Source of the DNA: Symbiodinium microadriaticum
Lineage: Eukaryota > Sar > Dinophyceae > Suessiales > Symbiodiniaceae
Assembly (NCBI GenBank): GCA_001939145.1
Contig: LSRX01000263.1
Location: forward strand, 77,163 to 141,162
Direction of reading: 5' to 3'
Length of the DNA: 64,000 nt
This document shows, piece by piece, positions 1 to 11,545 of the stretch (the first letter of the stretch is position 1; every line of letters starts with the position of its first letter). The notes beneath the pieces are model-generated. The model saw nothing but the letters and a program-made list of their open reading frames with translations, searched no databases and was not told the origin of the DNA. Both the position numbers and the translations under genes were made by a program.

Positions 1-240
1 TAATATTAAACCTGAAATCCGGCGGTTTGGTTTTAATATTAGGGGAAACCCTAAAGTCTTAAGCCCTGAGCCCTTAACCCCTACAGCCCTGGTCCTTTTG
101 GTTTAGTACTAGTGTAGTCTTGGCTCTATTAAAACTCATACCATCCTAGGCCGCTAATGTTTTCAATCAACTTTCAATTGTGGGCCCGAAACCGCGAAAT
201 TCCGGGAGGCGGCAGTTTTAATATTAGGGGGGGGTTTATT
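1..240. repeat. TAATATTA-containing short repeats
   Basis: The motif TTTTAATATTAGGGG occurs at about 32-46 and again at about 214-230. Its reverse complement TAATATTAAA starts the window. The core TAATATTA is a palindrome, so the first and second copies form a small inverted repeat. No gene is seen here. The CCCTAA-like text at 50-90 is not a regular telomere array. Confidence 0.5.
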
Positions 241-357
241 TATCAGGGGAAGTGATAGTTGTTTTGTTCGAGGTGGATAACGCAGCAAGTTCATCGATCA
301 AGCATAAGCCAGTGTGCATGGTCGAATTCAGCTGTTGGGTTTTTTTCTTGAACCTGA

Positions 358-882
358 TTAACGATGTTGCAGCCATGTGGGCAGGCTGCACGGCGCGAGC
401 GTGAACGTGGTCGTGCAGCGACCAGTGCTGCAGCATCGCGGTTGTTCACAGACAAGCCCGCCACATCCAAGCTGCTTGTTGCACAGGGGATGTATGTATG
501 TGTGGTAAAATAGCCGTGTCGTCGACTCCACATGGTCATACATCAGGGCGCCGGAGACACTGTTTCGAGCAGCTGCCAGCAGCAGGCCTTGTAAGTTCGC
601 AGCAGCAAGAGCTGCTGTAATGGTGCTGTAGTGTTTGTTGTATGTGCTTGGGCGTGCATGTTGCAGGAAATATTGTGCGACCCCACCGCGTGCAACCTCT
701 GCTGGAGTGAAGACACCGATCCGGAAGTCAGGGTCTGCAGGCGGCGCATAGTGCAGAAACAAGCTCGAGGGCACTGCAAATTTGCAGTTTGTTGGCGGTT
801 CCGCGCATGAGCCGTGGCTGTCTGCTGTCACACAGTCAGCCTCAGTGTTCGGAACACGACATGATGTCGGGTCACCCCGCAT
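358..882 (-). CDS. unrecognised open reading frame
   Basis: A 174-codon frame beginning with ATG runs on the minus strand. The protein is rich in Cys, Thr and Ala, and I recognise no domain. The first third (CKFAVPSSLFLHYAPPADPD) looks more protein-like than the rest, so a single exon may lie near 690-880. A second short minus-strand frame at 977-1165 (YIDPTEVLHFGLPVQHF) could belong to the same broken gene. Every recognisable gene in the window is on the + strand, which lowers the odds. Treat as hypothetical. Confidence 0.15.
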   Translation of the reverse strand: MRGDPTSCRVPNTEADCVTADSHGSCAEPPTNCKFAVPSSLFLHYAPPADPDFRIGVFTPAEVARGGVAQYFLQHARPSTYNKHYSTITAALAAANLQGLLLAAARNSVSGALMYDHVESTTRLFYHTYIHPLCNKQLGCGGLVCEQPRCCSTGRCTTTFTLAPCSLPTWLQHR

Positions 883-1377
883 GTAGCATGTAGCGCGCTC
901 CTGAAAGTCTCACACAATCACGGATTGTCTCCACATTTAAGTGGTGTCATCTGCCATGTACTGTCGGCATAGCACATCACGTCCGCCAGGTGACAGTCCC
1001 AGATGTGCACGAGCGGCTCAGGAAGGCTTTCGTTTTGGAGGCAGTTTGCTGGCGGAGTCGGAGTGGCCACTTTGGGCTGAGTAGCTTAGACTTATCCAAA
1101 AAGTGCTGAACTGGAAGCCCGAAGTGCAAAACCTCAGTTGGGTCGATGTACTGAAACTTCGTCACTGGTTTTTTTGTGTTCGTGACATGGAAGCACCAAA
1201 GGGCATCAACGTCAGGCCGGGAATCACGAAGGTCTAGCTGCCGCTTTCCTCTTCAGAAGATCAATCCCTCACAGGTTGGCAGCCTCCAGCAAAGGCAGTG
1301 CAAGCAGACCGTGTGAGCAGACCTCATCAGGTCCTTCAGGACACGTAGCAGATATCTGTACAGTAAACCGGGCACGA

Positions 1378-1685
1378 ATGCCGTTCCACAGGTTGTACCC
1401 GGTCTTGTTGCAGGACTCCGTCCGTGCACAGCTGTCAGCTCTGAGACATGAGAGCAAAGCAGACCAGAAGGCAGCGGTCAAGAGGCTGCTGGTTCAATGG
1501 CATCCAGACAGAAATCTGGAGCCATGGATGCCCAAGTTGTTTCAGGGCATGGGGTTCAAGTTCGAAGAAAACGACATGGCATGGTGTGCATGTGCATCCT
1601 GTGCATGTGCCAGTGTGGCGCTGCTGATGCTCAGGAAAGCCAAGACACCGCGACTGCAATTTTCCAGTTCATACAGCAGGACTGA
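1378..1685 (+). CDS. J-domain (DnaJ/Hsp40-like) protein fragment
   Basis: Two exons encode part of a J domain, the module that stimulates Hsp70 ATPase. The frame reads KAAVKRLLVQWHPDRN with the diagnostic HPD triad at about 1501-1509, then ESQDTATAIFQFIQQD, the usual helix III/IV segment of dinoflagellate J-proteins. The join runs from 1518 (donor GAGCC) to 1635 (after TCAG), giving WHPDRN-LESQDTATAIF in frame. The GA donor matches introns elsewhere in the window. The frame is open upstream to about 1276, after a possible CACAG|G acceptor, so the ATG at 1378 may not be the true start. The N-terminal half of helix II is short and no other domain is seen. It may be one exon pair of a larger gene or a decayed copy. 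Confidence 0.5.
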
Positions 1686-1689
1686 GGGC

Positions 1690-4020
1690 GAAGCTCGACA
1701 ACCCTCACGGCCCTTCAATTCCGACGAAAGTTGCCAGGAGAAAGATAAGATGTTGGGGCTCTAGAGGGTCATCTCCTGAGGCCGGGAGCCCGGGAGGCCC
1801 TGCTGCAAGTGGTCCTGGCATTTCCTCGGCATTGTGAGGTGGGGAGCCGGCGGCCACGGAGAGAATCAATCTGCTGTAGTTTCACGCAGGTACCCGAAAT
1901 ACAATTAAGTGTTTAGTAGTTTAATGTGTTTTTGTCAATGCTTTACTGTGCAGTCCGCCTGACTTCTCAAAAGAGAAAGATGGCACGAAGACAGTCCGCC
2001 GTGCAGGTTCATGGCTCACTGCTTGGGAGAGCGTTTGGCTTGAGGGCCATTGGTTCGAATTCAGCGGAATCGGAGGCAAAAGCATCGCGACGAGCATTGC
2101 ATTTGCGGTGGTGGCGTGGCATGTGGGTGCACTGGGCTGCTTCTTTTATTGAACAGAACCCAGAAGTCCCAGAAGCAAAAGTGATCAATATAGTCTTGAT
2201 GCAAAAGCCTCTGGATGCGAACAGCATCTGCCAGGTTCACGTCTCGAAACAGATGGCAAGCTGAGTTCCAGGTATAGGACAATCCTGCAGCAGTTGTACT
2301 TGGCTGCAGCTTTTGCTGGTTCAGGCTATCTGCTGCCAGCCATGAGTCCATGAGTCACATGGAAGTAGTTAGTTAGTTTGCAGAAACCAGTCACTTTGCC
2401 GCAGGACACTGCATATTTCTGGCTTCTGCTCTTGAACACGAACTTCCGAAAGCCTTGCTTGGTCATCGCACGAGCAGTGCACACGGTTGCCAATGTCGCC
2501 TCTCAGCAGGGCCTGTTCATTTTCTACCAGTAGCACGGATTAGCACAGCATCCCATTGCGGATTAGTCTTGGCCAGCTGTTAAAGTGCAGACACGGCCCC
2601 ATGCGCGCAGGAAGCGCCTGTACGTCAGCTCACGGGTGCACTTGAGCTTGTGTGGTCTTTAGCTCGCACTTGATGGTGGTAGGATCATGCTGCTTACTTG
2701 CAGCGTTCGCATGTACTCGATGGCAGAGCGATAGAGATAAAATGTATTCCAATGACTCTAATGCTGTGATCCTCAGATCCTGCGATGTTTTTCAGAATTA
2801 TTCAAGACAGGCTGAAGGTTGGCTAGTCTGTAGGCCCTTGTAGGCATTTTGTTATCGGCTCGTGAGCTCTTGCTAGGAGCGCCGGATCCGTGGGCACTCC
2901 AAGAGGCGATCCTCAAAGAGGCAGTCAGCAGGGGATGCAAGACGAACCTCAGCCCGGCAGCTTCGGCTGGCAGGAGCGTCTCTTCGATGATCATCTAACG
3001 AAGATTCAGGCTGGTGAGGCACTGCCATGTGACGCATCGTGGTCTTGAAGAATCAGTGTTGGCTTTTAGATCGCTTGCAGGATGTGCGGAGAACCGCCAG
3101 GATGAATCCCAAGGCTTCTCGAACACGTCAGTTCGGAACCATTGTGACATGCAGCACTGCCCCGTTCCACTGAAGGAGCTGAAGTACATGCACAAAACAG
3201 CCTCTGTGCCGTCATTCAGGAGCACGCTGCGCTCTCAGAAGCCTTCTCTTGTCGAAAGGGACAAAGTGTGCAGTGCAGGACTGTGAGTGTCTCCATCTCC
3301 CCAGGCTGACGGTCAGAGATCGAACCTTCCTGCGCGAGTTCCATGAGAGGCCTCAAAAGGCTCATCGCTGAATATTCACCTTGAGGGTTCGTTGGGGCAC
3401 TCGCGCTTCGCGAGGACTTGGTTTCGGTCAGGGCTTGGGTGGCCGGCAGGCTCAGCGGCTTGACGTGTACGCGCCCTATGCCAGAGTCTTAGAACTGGGG
3501 CACCCAGCGACTGTCTCCCATGTCGCAGACAATCCATAAGCCTTCCCTGAGTGGGTGCTGTGTCAATTAATTTCCGTACTAATCAATGGCAAAACATCAG
3601 GCCGATAACTGCACGCACAGTTCGCACACAGTTCGAAGACATAAAGAGAAGGCTTTGTCAGAGCTTCTGCCGTGGGCGTGTGCAGCATGACCCACAATGC
3701 TCCGATCTTCAGTTGCGGGCTTATCGACCACACTTTCCGTAGCAAGCACAGCTGCAGCACACGTTTCTTAACGGATCCAAGGCTCGAGGGCAGTGTCCAG
3801 ATTTGTGAAATCGGTCTTTCTCGGCTTCACAGGATGAGATATGAAAAATCCTTAGTGCACCACGTGAGCGGGAGGAGTAGACTTCAGGTTCCTGAAGTGG
3901 GCAAGTGTGGGTGTTGAGCGGTTGGATCCAAACCCCTTACCTCTCAACCAGTGCAATCATTGAGTCATTGCGCAGCGGCTGTGAAGATCGCAGCTTGCTG
4001 GTGACAATCACAATGCCGCC
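1690..4020. other. no recognisable gene
   Basis: Only short frames below about 115 codons are present, on both strands, and none matches a family I know. The + strand frames at 1926-2264 and 3014-3286 are open but lack motifs. I see no tandem repeat or RNA gene. The 3340-3540 stretch is GC-rich and unassigned. Confidence 0.4.
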
Positions 4021-6432
4021 ATGGAGCATGCATCCCTGTGGTTTTGGGTTTTTTGCTTGTTCGGTCGTGCAAGAACATGGAATTCGCACCTCTCCGCAGA
4101 GCAGCTCTACTCCTTCCAGGACTTCTACACGGACGCCCAATACGGCCCGGACTTCGGCTATTATTCGACGGGACGCATCCTCCACGTGGATGGCCTCAAT
4201 GATGCCGGGGCCGGAGGACAGGAATGGTTTAACTCGTACACGACTCTGCCGATGTCACTGAGTCCCCATTTCGGCCATGCCCTTTGCGATCGTCTTGTCG
4301 CAATGTGGGCTGCCATGGGCAGCCCCAAGCCATTTGTGGTAACCGAGTTCGGCGGAGGGACAGGCATGCTAGCCCGTGACGTTCTGCGGCGCGCGAGAGA
4401 TGCCCACGGCGAGTTTTACGAGTCGATGGCCCGTTACATTATCGCGGAGCGCTCTCAGGCCATGCGCTCGGCGCAGACTGCTACGGCGGGAGAGTTCGTG
4501 CCTAGCAAGCTCACGGTGCTCGCTGCGGACGGCCGTCGGGCTGCCTCGCTGCGAACCTCGCTGGAAGCTGAGATGGGAGCTGGAGCTCCCGTGGTTGGGA
4601 TCCTGCTCTCCAACGAGCTCCTGGACGAGTTTGACCCGGTGAGGTTGCGCTTGGTCTGGCGCCTCTCACGGCCACCATCGAAGAGGCGCTGCACGGAGTG
4701 CGGCGCCTACCGGGAGGCGTATGTAGCGCACACCATCGACACAAAAGCTTTGATCAAGCTGGCAGACTCTGACTCCGTCAAGGTGATGCGGCATGAGGGG
4801 CAGTTGGCCTACTGTGGATTGCTCTCCACTGCTGCCCTGCGCCGCGTTGTCCTTGCCGTGGCAGAGGACCTCACGGCAGAGGAGCGTTGGCAATGCGCGC
4901 CGATGCTTGTGTGCTGTTTTCCCTTCGTGTTGGCAATGAATTCTGCCCTCCAATATCACCACGAAGTGCTGTACCAATCTGAGGTGGAGCATCGCGATGA
5001 ACATGGCGAGCGTGACCTTGTGAAGCAGTACCGGACCCTTCTACGTACGACCAACGAGACAGTTCCACTGACAAAGGATCGCTACCGCCAGCTGCGCCGC
5101 ATGGCCGCACAAAAAGGCTCCGAAGTGGAGAAAGCGCTGCTATTCGGCGTCGACGCCAACAATACAGATCTCGATGTGTCGAACTTCCCCGGTCGCCTGC
5201 GGAGCCTGGAGATCTACTTAGCGCTGACGCCGGAGCGCTGCCGTGAGCTGGCGCCCTGGCGGCGACGCCACGCCGCCCGCCTGGCTCACGCCGCACGCCT
5301 GCGTGACGTCTCAGCCCCAGCGTTTGGCACGGGCGGCCCAGGCCATACGGCAGCCCACCTGAAGCTTGTCCTTCGTCCAGGCGAGGCAGAGTTCGTGCGG
5401 GAGACCGCGCAGCTGCTGGACGAGGGCTTCCTCGTCACCCTAGACTATGGTGCCGATGCAGATGCTCTTCTCTGGTTCGCGGCCATCCGACCTCATTACG
5501 ATGGGATCCACATCATGGATGCCAGGGCTGAGTTCCTCGATGTGTGCACTCTCGTCTCTCACTTGGAATGCCCCGGACTCCAGGACCTCACGACATCTGT
5601 AGACTTCACCGAGGTGGCAATGGCAGGTGCTGAGTGGGGCTGGACGCAGAAGGCATATGGACCCATTTGGCTGCTAGAGCTCGCATTTGGCTACGGTCTT
5701 GGCCACTTGTTGGAACGAGCCGGAGGACTCCAAAGCCCTTCCCTGCAGGCTTGGTACCTGACACCAGAGCAGGATCCCTGGGCTTCCTTCAAGATCCTCG
5801 TTCAACATCGTGGGCAGCGTGGAGCAGGCTGGAGCCTTGGGCCCTTGGCGCAGGAGTGGCCGCTTAGCCCGAACCCGCGTCTACTGCGAGGCCCGAGCCC
5901 TTGCTGGAGCCGAGACATCACGAAACCCCCGCTGGCCAGTTTGGTGACGACTGCGACGCACCAAAAACTTGGCGACAAGGCATGGAAGATGTACGTAGCC
6001 GGTGCTGAGCGATCTTGGCAGACGGATTCCGAAGCAATTGAAGACGAGAGCATCGCTGATGCACTCTCCCAGCACTTTCTTGCCTTCCTGTTGCAGGAAA
6101 ATATAGGCCCACTGGCGGACCAACAGGGCGAGGCGCAACAGCAAGCTTATGCGGCCGCCCACCTGGCTGCCATGCTGGTCGACTACTGGCACCATCTCCA
6201 GCAGTTGCAGCCGGAGGGTGACAACTTGTCCGATTGGGCCCAACTGCAGGAGCAAGTTCGGAGCATGGCAGCGAACAGAATGCTGCCAATGCTTTACGGG
6301 GAAAGGAGGTTTGACGAGGTTTTCCGGCGACTGGCAGACTCTGTCTTCACAATGAACGGATCTTCCAGCTGGGGCAACTCAGAAGCTTCTCCCCCGTACC
6401 TCTGCTTGGCCGAGAAGGCTTGGCAACGCTAA
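4021..6432 (+). CDS. MidA/NDUFAF7-family SAM-dependent methyltransferase, extended
   Basis: An uninterrupted 803-codon frame starts with ATG in a good context (GCCGCCATGG). The order of motifs is that of the MidA/NDUFAF7 (DUF185) family, whose mitochondrial member methylates a complex I subunit arginine. Around residues 48-62 is DAQYGPDFGYYSTG, and near 80-90 SPHFGHAL. SAM motif I is TEFGGGTGM near 107-117. AERSQAMRSAQ follows near 142, SNELLDEFDPVRL near 195-209, LVTLDYGADAD near 470, TTSVDFTEVA near 523, and WASFKILV near 582. Known family members are about 350-450 residues. Here roughly 150-200 extra residues sit between the NELLD and LDYG motifs, and about 200 more form the tail. The first 20 residues are hydrophobic (LWFWVFCLFG), perhaps part of a targeting peptide. 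Lack of introns contrasts with all neighbours and suggests retroposition. The substrate is unknown. Confidence 0.85.
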   Translation: MEHASLWFWVFCLFGRARTWNSHLSAEQLYSFQDFYTDAQYGPDFGYYSTGRILHVDGLNDAGAGGQEWFNSYTTLPMSLSPHFGHALCDRLVAMWAAMGSPKPFVVTEFGGGTGMLARDVLRRARDAHGEFYESMARYIIAERSQAMRSAQTATAGEFVPSKLTVLAADGRRAASLRTSLEAEMGAGAPVVGILLSNELLDEFDPVRLRLVWRLSRPPSKRRCTECGAYREAYVAHTIDTKALIKLADSDSVKVMRHEGQLAYCGLLSTAALRRVVLAVAEDLTAEERWQCAPMLVCCFPFVLAMNSALQYHHEVLYQSEVEHRDEHGERDLVKQYRTLLRTTNETVPLTKDRYRQLRRMAAQKGSEVEKALLFGVDANNTDLDVSNFPGRLRSLEIYLALTPERCRELAPWRRRHAARLAHAARLRDVSAPAFGTGGPGHTAAHLKLVLRPGEAEFVRETAQLLDEGFLVTLDYGADADALLWFAAIRPHYDGIHIMDARAEFLDVCTLVSHLECPGLQDLTTSVDFTEVAMAGAEWGWTQKAYGPIWLLELAFGYGLGHLLERAGGLQSPSLQAWYLTPEQDPWASFKILVQHRGQRGAGWSLGPLAQEWPLSPNPRLLRGPSPCWSRDITKPPLASLVTTATHQKLGDKAWKMYVAGAERSWQTDSEAIEDESIADALSQHFLAFLLQENIGPLADQQGEAQQQAYAAAHLAAMLVDYWHHLQQLQPEGDNLSDWAQLQEQVRSMAANRMLPMLYGERRFDEVFRRLADSVFTMNGSSSWGNSEASPPYLCLAEKAWQR

Positions 6433-8390
6433 CGAAGCTGCACAAGCGCAGGGCCCACGATGAACGGTTCAGCTTGTAACGAGCCTGGAACAAAGAAATT
6501 TCAGGAGCTGGATGCTTCCAAGAGAGCTGAGCCTGTGTTGAACTCGTGTGCCCAGGTTTCACGGTGTAGGCCTGGCCGTCCTGTGACTGGCCTTGAGTCA
6601 TTGAGCTTTGACATAGACATCGCTGTGTCGTAGCTTGGCCTGGCCGTGCCGGGCAAAAAAGTCGAAGGGCAAGAAGTCAGCTGGAGTGAAGGGGGAGGCT
6701 GGGTGGAACTCGCGATCTCCTCAGTCGTGCAGTTGGCTGCAGCTCTGACTGCTCAACTCAAGTTGTGATTTTGAAGTGGAAGCAGGGGATTATTGGATGC
6801 TTGAGGCCGAGTGAAGTCCTCCATCCCAGCTTCTAAGTGGGACCTTATGAGTACTGATACTACGGAATACTGCGCGGTTGGAAGGGGATCTTTGCTTGCC
6901 TTCTCCTCGTGGAGGGTACTGTAGGAGTCATCGATCGGTTTTTGCATTCAGGCCGCCATTTTCGAAGAGCCGGTAGACACGGAGTATCGCAGGTCGCCGG
7001 GGACTTCAGCCGGAATTTTAGCAGATTCTAGCATTTCCCCTGGCAGGGCCGCAGAAGGCATCAGGAAAGCAGGTTGACAGCTTGCTGAGAACCATTGCTT
7101 TCTTGACAGAAAACGACACTGAGCCCGAGCAGGGCTTCAAGCATGTTAATGTTCCTGAGACTCCAGGCCACGGCAAGACTGTTTCACGGTTCGATCTTTG
7201 CTGGCCAGTTGACCGACTTCATGCGTGCTGCTCTCGACAGGAGTTTCACCCAGAGCTTGCTGATTAGGCGCAGGTTTAGCCTGGTATGTGTTGACGTGAC
7301 GACAACTCAAGGGACCCGGGGTTTCCTGTTGCTACTAGTAGAGCACCCGCCTGAAGTAGCTGTGGGCAGAAGCACGGGTGTTGGCTGCAGAAATGGGGAA
7401 AGTTCTGCAAAGTGGCCATGGATGGCCGGCAAGCCGCCTGCACGCAGCTGTCCCTTGGCGTGCATGAAGAATGCTGACCACGCCCGCTTACATGCGGGTG
7501 AGCTGTCCCGAGCCCTTTGCGCGTGCAGGCTCCGGTCAGTGCAGAGATCGAAAGTGCAGGCGACCTTGTTTCAATACAATGCAGTGGGAGCCCGAGCCTG
7601 CAGGGCTGCTCTTGTGCTTTCTGAGTTTGACTAGGGTTTTTCTTATCTTTGCTATGCGAAAATGTTAAGAATGAGTGATAGACCGAGAGTTGTCTGCAAA
7701 ACTGACGTACCAGCTGACGAGCTAGCCATTTGTAACTGATGAATCAAACAGCCAACTAGTGAGTCACCTATCTACCTAGATGATAAACTAATCAGCGACT
7801 GTTTCATGAGCTCATGAAATAACAGCCAGCAGCTACCCACTTAGCTAGGCAGCTGCTGGCTAGCAAGCTAGCCGCATGTCCAACAACATTCTTGCACCGG
7901 GTTGTCGCTTCGGGTGTGATGAGGGTTGTAGAGCTAGTTTTTCGTAGCTGTTCCTAACCCACACGAGTTAACAGTTAACATAGATATCGAAAATAAACTG
8001 GTATATGCCCTCACACGGAGAGTGTGTAGTAGTTTCGGCGAAGTATTGGGCAGCAACCTAATCAGGCTAGCATGTACCATGTGCGTTTCTTAGAAGCATG
8101 TGTGTCCAGAAGTGAGAACAGAGTTCGAACAATCGTCCCTTGATTTCAGAAACAGAGCCCAGGATGTAAAGACGGATTTGTCAAAGATGCCCGGGACATT
8201 GATCAGAGGAAGAGTCGCTAGGGAGCGCACTTCGAAGCGACGAACCTTACAAGTTGTTCGTATCATTGCATGGATAAGCGACGCAACCCTGCTAACTGCT
8301 AGCTCTTACGATGAAGCCGCGCGATCTCTTCGAAACCTGCATCCCCGGAACTTACCTCGGACGATGCTTCGTTTAAAGGCATTAGCGATG
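6433..8390. other. no recognisable gene
   Basis: Frames are short (the longest about 163 codons at 7143-7634) and match nothing I know. 7680-8080 is AT-richer, with many GCTAGC/CTAGAT-like words and no coding signal. I see no repeat array or RNA gene. Confidence 0.4.
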
Positions 8391-11300
8391 AAACCCTTAG
8401 TGAGCCGAACAATTTTGCCTTGGCTTGCGAGGCGATTGCTGCTTGCAAGCATGGTGGCGCATGGACAACTGCATTGCATATCCTGGCTCAGCTCCTGTGT
8501 CTGATAGCACTTACTGTACACATCAGTTTTCATCAGTCTCTTGAGCATATCAGTGGAGGTTCATTGCCAGTGCTGTGCGCCACGAGGCTTGCGAGCGAAG
8601 GTGTGGTGGCCAGCCTCTTGACGGCTCAAGATGAGACGTTGGGTCGGCCTGCTATCAGGGACGTCGTTTGCTCTTTGTGTGTCGAGTCATTTTTCGATTT
8701 TGCTTCGTTGCATTCCACGGTGCGTCAGCAGTGGTGTCAGGCAGCGCATCGCATGCGGCAGCCATACGTGCATGTACGCAAACGCGCCATCACTGGAAAT
8801 GGGCCATGGAGATGCTTCTCAGCATGAAGGCTCCCGAAGTTCGACGATAAGAAAGCTGTGCTTCGTGCCCGCTCGCCCGACAATCTTTTTGATGTTGGCA
8901 TCGCCAGGCCCGGAGCATGCAGCACAACGGTATCGTCGCAAGCACTGCAACTGGGCATGTGTGTTAATCAAGCTGCAACATAACCTCCGCCTGTCGGGCC
9001 TAGGGCTTGACAGCTTCAGCACGAGCAGAGTCGTGGCTCAGTGTGCTGGATCTGTTTACGAGGTTGGGCGGGGCGGGCGGGATCGAACGCAAAGTTGAAC
9101 TGTCCTGGATGTCGGGGTAGTTCCTGCCAGGATGGCACAAGAGAAGCTGGAGCAGGCTGCTTTTGGTTGTCGCATTTGATGCGATCCCGTGCATCTTTTC
9201 CCATTCATGTGAGCTGAGTCTGAGATGAGTTATTGTGAGAACCCATCGCAAGGTTCAGATCCATCTTGATTTCAATCTTGCATGCAAACTTAACCTTAAG
9301 TGAATGATAGCGACTGTAATGTGAGCTCGTGATTGGCACTGGTCCCCTCAATGGAGCTAAACTCGGCCTGCACACAATAGTGGCAAGGTCAGTCGAATTG
9401 AGCTAAACTCGACCTGCACAGAATTAAAAAAACTACCCTTGATTCAATGGTCCTAAATTCCCGTCCCACTCCTACTACAAACTGACGAGACATTCGACAC
9501 CGGGTGTTGCGGGGCTGCCATACTACTCTGTACTGCTACTGTACTATTACTGCACCATTGACCTTCCAACAACTTAGACCGCGCCCCCGCAACAACTTAG
9601 GGTTTGCGCGGGGCGGACGGACCTCGCACAAAACCAGTAATGCAATCAGGGGACCACATTAGGGCTAGAGTCGAGAGAGCTAGCGGCTTGCTCTGAAAAT
9701 CGGGGACAACCTGGGCAGGATGCTATCTCCTACACGGCGGTGGTCTCTGGCTTGGAGCCCCTGGGGCGCTGGAAGCAGTCACTGGAGCCACCAAGGGCAG
9801 TCTCGCGGTGTAAGCGATGCCGAAGGTTCCGCAGTTCGGAGCTCGAATCTAAACGGGCAATTCCTGACAAGATCCCAGGATTTTTTGGAAGCTGTTTTGG
9901 ATCTTGATGTGTCGCAGGAGCTGCTGCAACAGATCTCCGGTGCTGATATCGTTGCCTACGGTGCTGTGATCGGTGCTTGTGCGAAGGCACCGTCTCAAGC
10001 TTTTCAATCAACTATCCGGTGACTACCCATGAGCAAGCTACAGGGGTTTCTTTCCCGCCACCACTGCATCACCGCTAGAAATACAGCCTGTTTTTTAGCA
10101 CGTGTTTCCTGCGTGGCATGCAACAAAAGAGGCTGGAGAGTGGCAGATGGCAGTGGCCCTCCTGTCGGGGCTGACCCTCGGCTGTCTTTGTAAAGCCGAA
10201 GCCGACAGGCACAAGGCGAATCATCAGCCTCCTGCATAGGTGGTCTTTGAGATAAGGTCCGCACGTGGTACGCTGAATGAGATCTGTGTGAATTCAGCCA
10301 TCACTGCGTGCGAGCGTGCTGGAAGCTGGGCAATGGCCTTGGTGCTGCTCTCCGGCATGGCGAAGCAGGCCCACTTGAGTCCCGCTTTTTGTAAGACTCG
10401 CAAGTCTCATGACCATCCTGGAGCTCTCCACTCAGCTGTTGGGTCTTCTTGTGTGTGTCGCTCGTTTTCGCTTCCCACTGCCGCATTGTAGATGTTCTTG
10501 AAGCCTTCAGTGTTTGCATGTCGATTACAAGAGGGCCTCGGAGTGTCCACGATCGACAATCGGGTCTCATGAAGAACTGACCAATCATTTTGCCATCGAA
10601 AAGCTTGCAACTGGGCCAGACTGTCCATGGTTCACTGGGTGTCTCTGATTGTATGTCCACACATTGGCTAGCCATGGTCCGGCCCATGAGTTATGCCGAA
10701 CCTGATAAGTTTTTAGGCATTTCCTGCGTGCCTTGCATTAACAGCCGGGTGAGGTATGAGCTCATGCGGAAACTCACGTGTTCCCGCTTTGTGGTTGCGA
10801 GTGCCAGATTCCCTCAAAACCTGCAGCTATCTGCAACTCTCCCCGGAATTGTTTGATTTCAGCGGGCTTAAGAGGCTGTATTGCGTAAAAAAGCATTCGT
10901 CTCTGTAATACATAATATTCAACACGTAAGGCGCTTTGCGCTCCTGTTGCTGAGAATAGCTTTGCCAGATGAGAACAACTCTGTTTAGCGTTTGCCTAGT
11001 GCAAAGATGGCAAAGAGGATCATCCCTCCACCAGTTGCGACGGCACCATGTAGGTATGCATGTCTGCATGCACGCTCCAACGAGCTGTGCCAGTCATCAG
11101 CCATGCAAGATCATGCAAGCACAAATTGCAGGACCTGAGGCCAGACAACATCAGTGTGTCCGCGGCTATCAGTGCCTGTGCGCGTTCCGGTCAATGGCAG
11201 GCATCTTGGCATCTGGAAGGATCGCGCACATGCTCGAACAAAAACAAAAACTTGTGAAGTTAGAAATTTCAGGGATTACAGCTTAAGGGGCCCTGCTCCT

Positions 11301-11545
11301 GTTTTTCAGCTGCTTCCGTGCAGAATGCGAAGGCAGCTCTGGCTCTCTACGAAGGCATGGCCGCCTCTCTGCTGCAGCTGATGCTTGGCAGCTTGGGCAC
11401 CACACAGCACCACACAGAGAGACATCTGAGAAGTTTTCTCGATATAAGCAATGACAAGGAATGTCATCCCTGTCAATGCAGCAATGCACGCATGCGAGAA
11501 GGTTGCTCGGAAGCAGAGACGGTTCAGTCTCGGCATGAGATGCGT
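8391..11545 (+). CDS. pentatricopeptide repeat (PPR) protein, multi-exon
   Basis: At least seven separate + strand segments encode PPR-type helix pairs of the dinoflagellate pattern (N.A..ACEK...W..AL.LL..M). They lie at 8391-8480 (ACEAIAACKHGGAW), 8750-8840 (AAIRACTQTRHHWKWAMEML), 9706-9780 (DAISYTAVVSGLEPLGRW), 9890-10010 (ADIVAYGAVIGACAKA), 10260-10370 (NSAITACERAGSWAMALVLL), 11135-11205 (RPDNISVSAAISACARSGQW) and 11451-11530 (IPVNAAMHACEKVA). Frames change between segments, as expected if non-canonical introns separate them. PPR proteins bind organelle RNA in a one-repeat-one-base manner and act in editing, processing or stability. Exon borders, start and stop were not resolved. Several repeats are short or imperfect, so a decaying copy is possible. 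Confidence 0.6.

Noticed and set aside
1-90. Telomere or subtelomere
   Set aside because: There are only a few CCCTAA-like words and no regular TTTAGGG-type array.
4871-6289. Minus-strand and alternate-frame ORFs across the methyltransferase
   Set aside because: They are shadows of a GC-rich coding frame whose motifs are clear on the plus strand.
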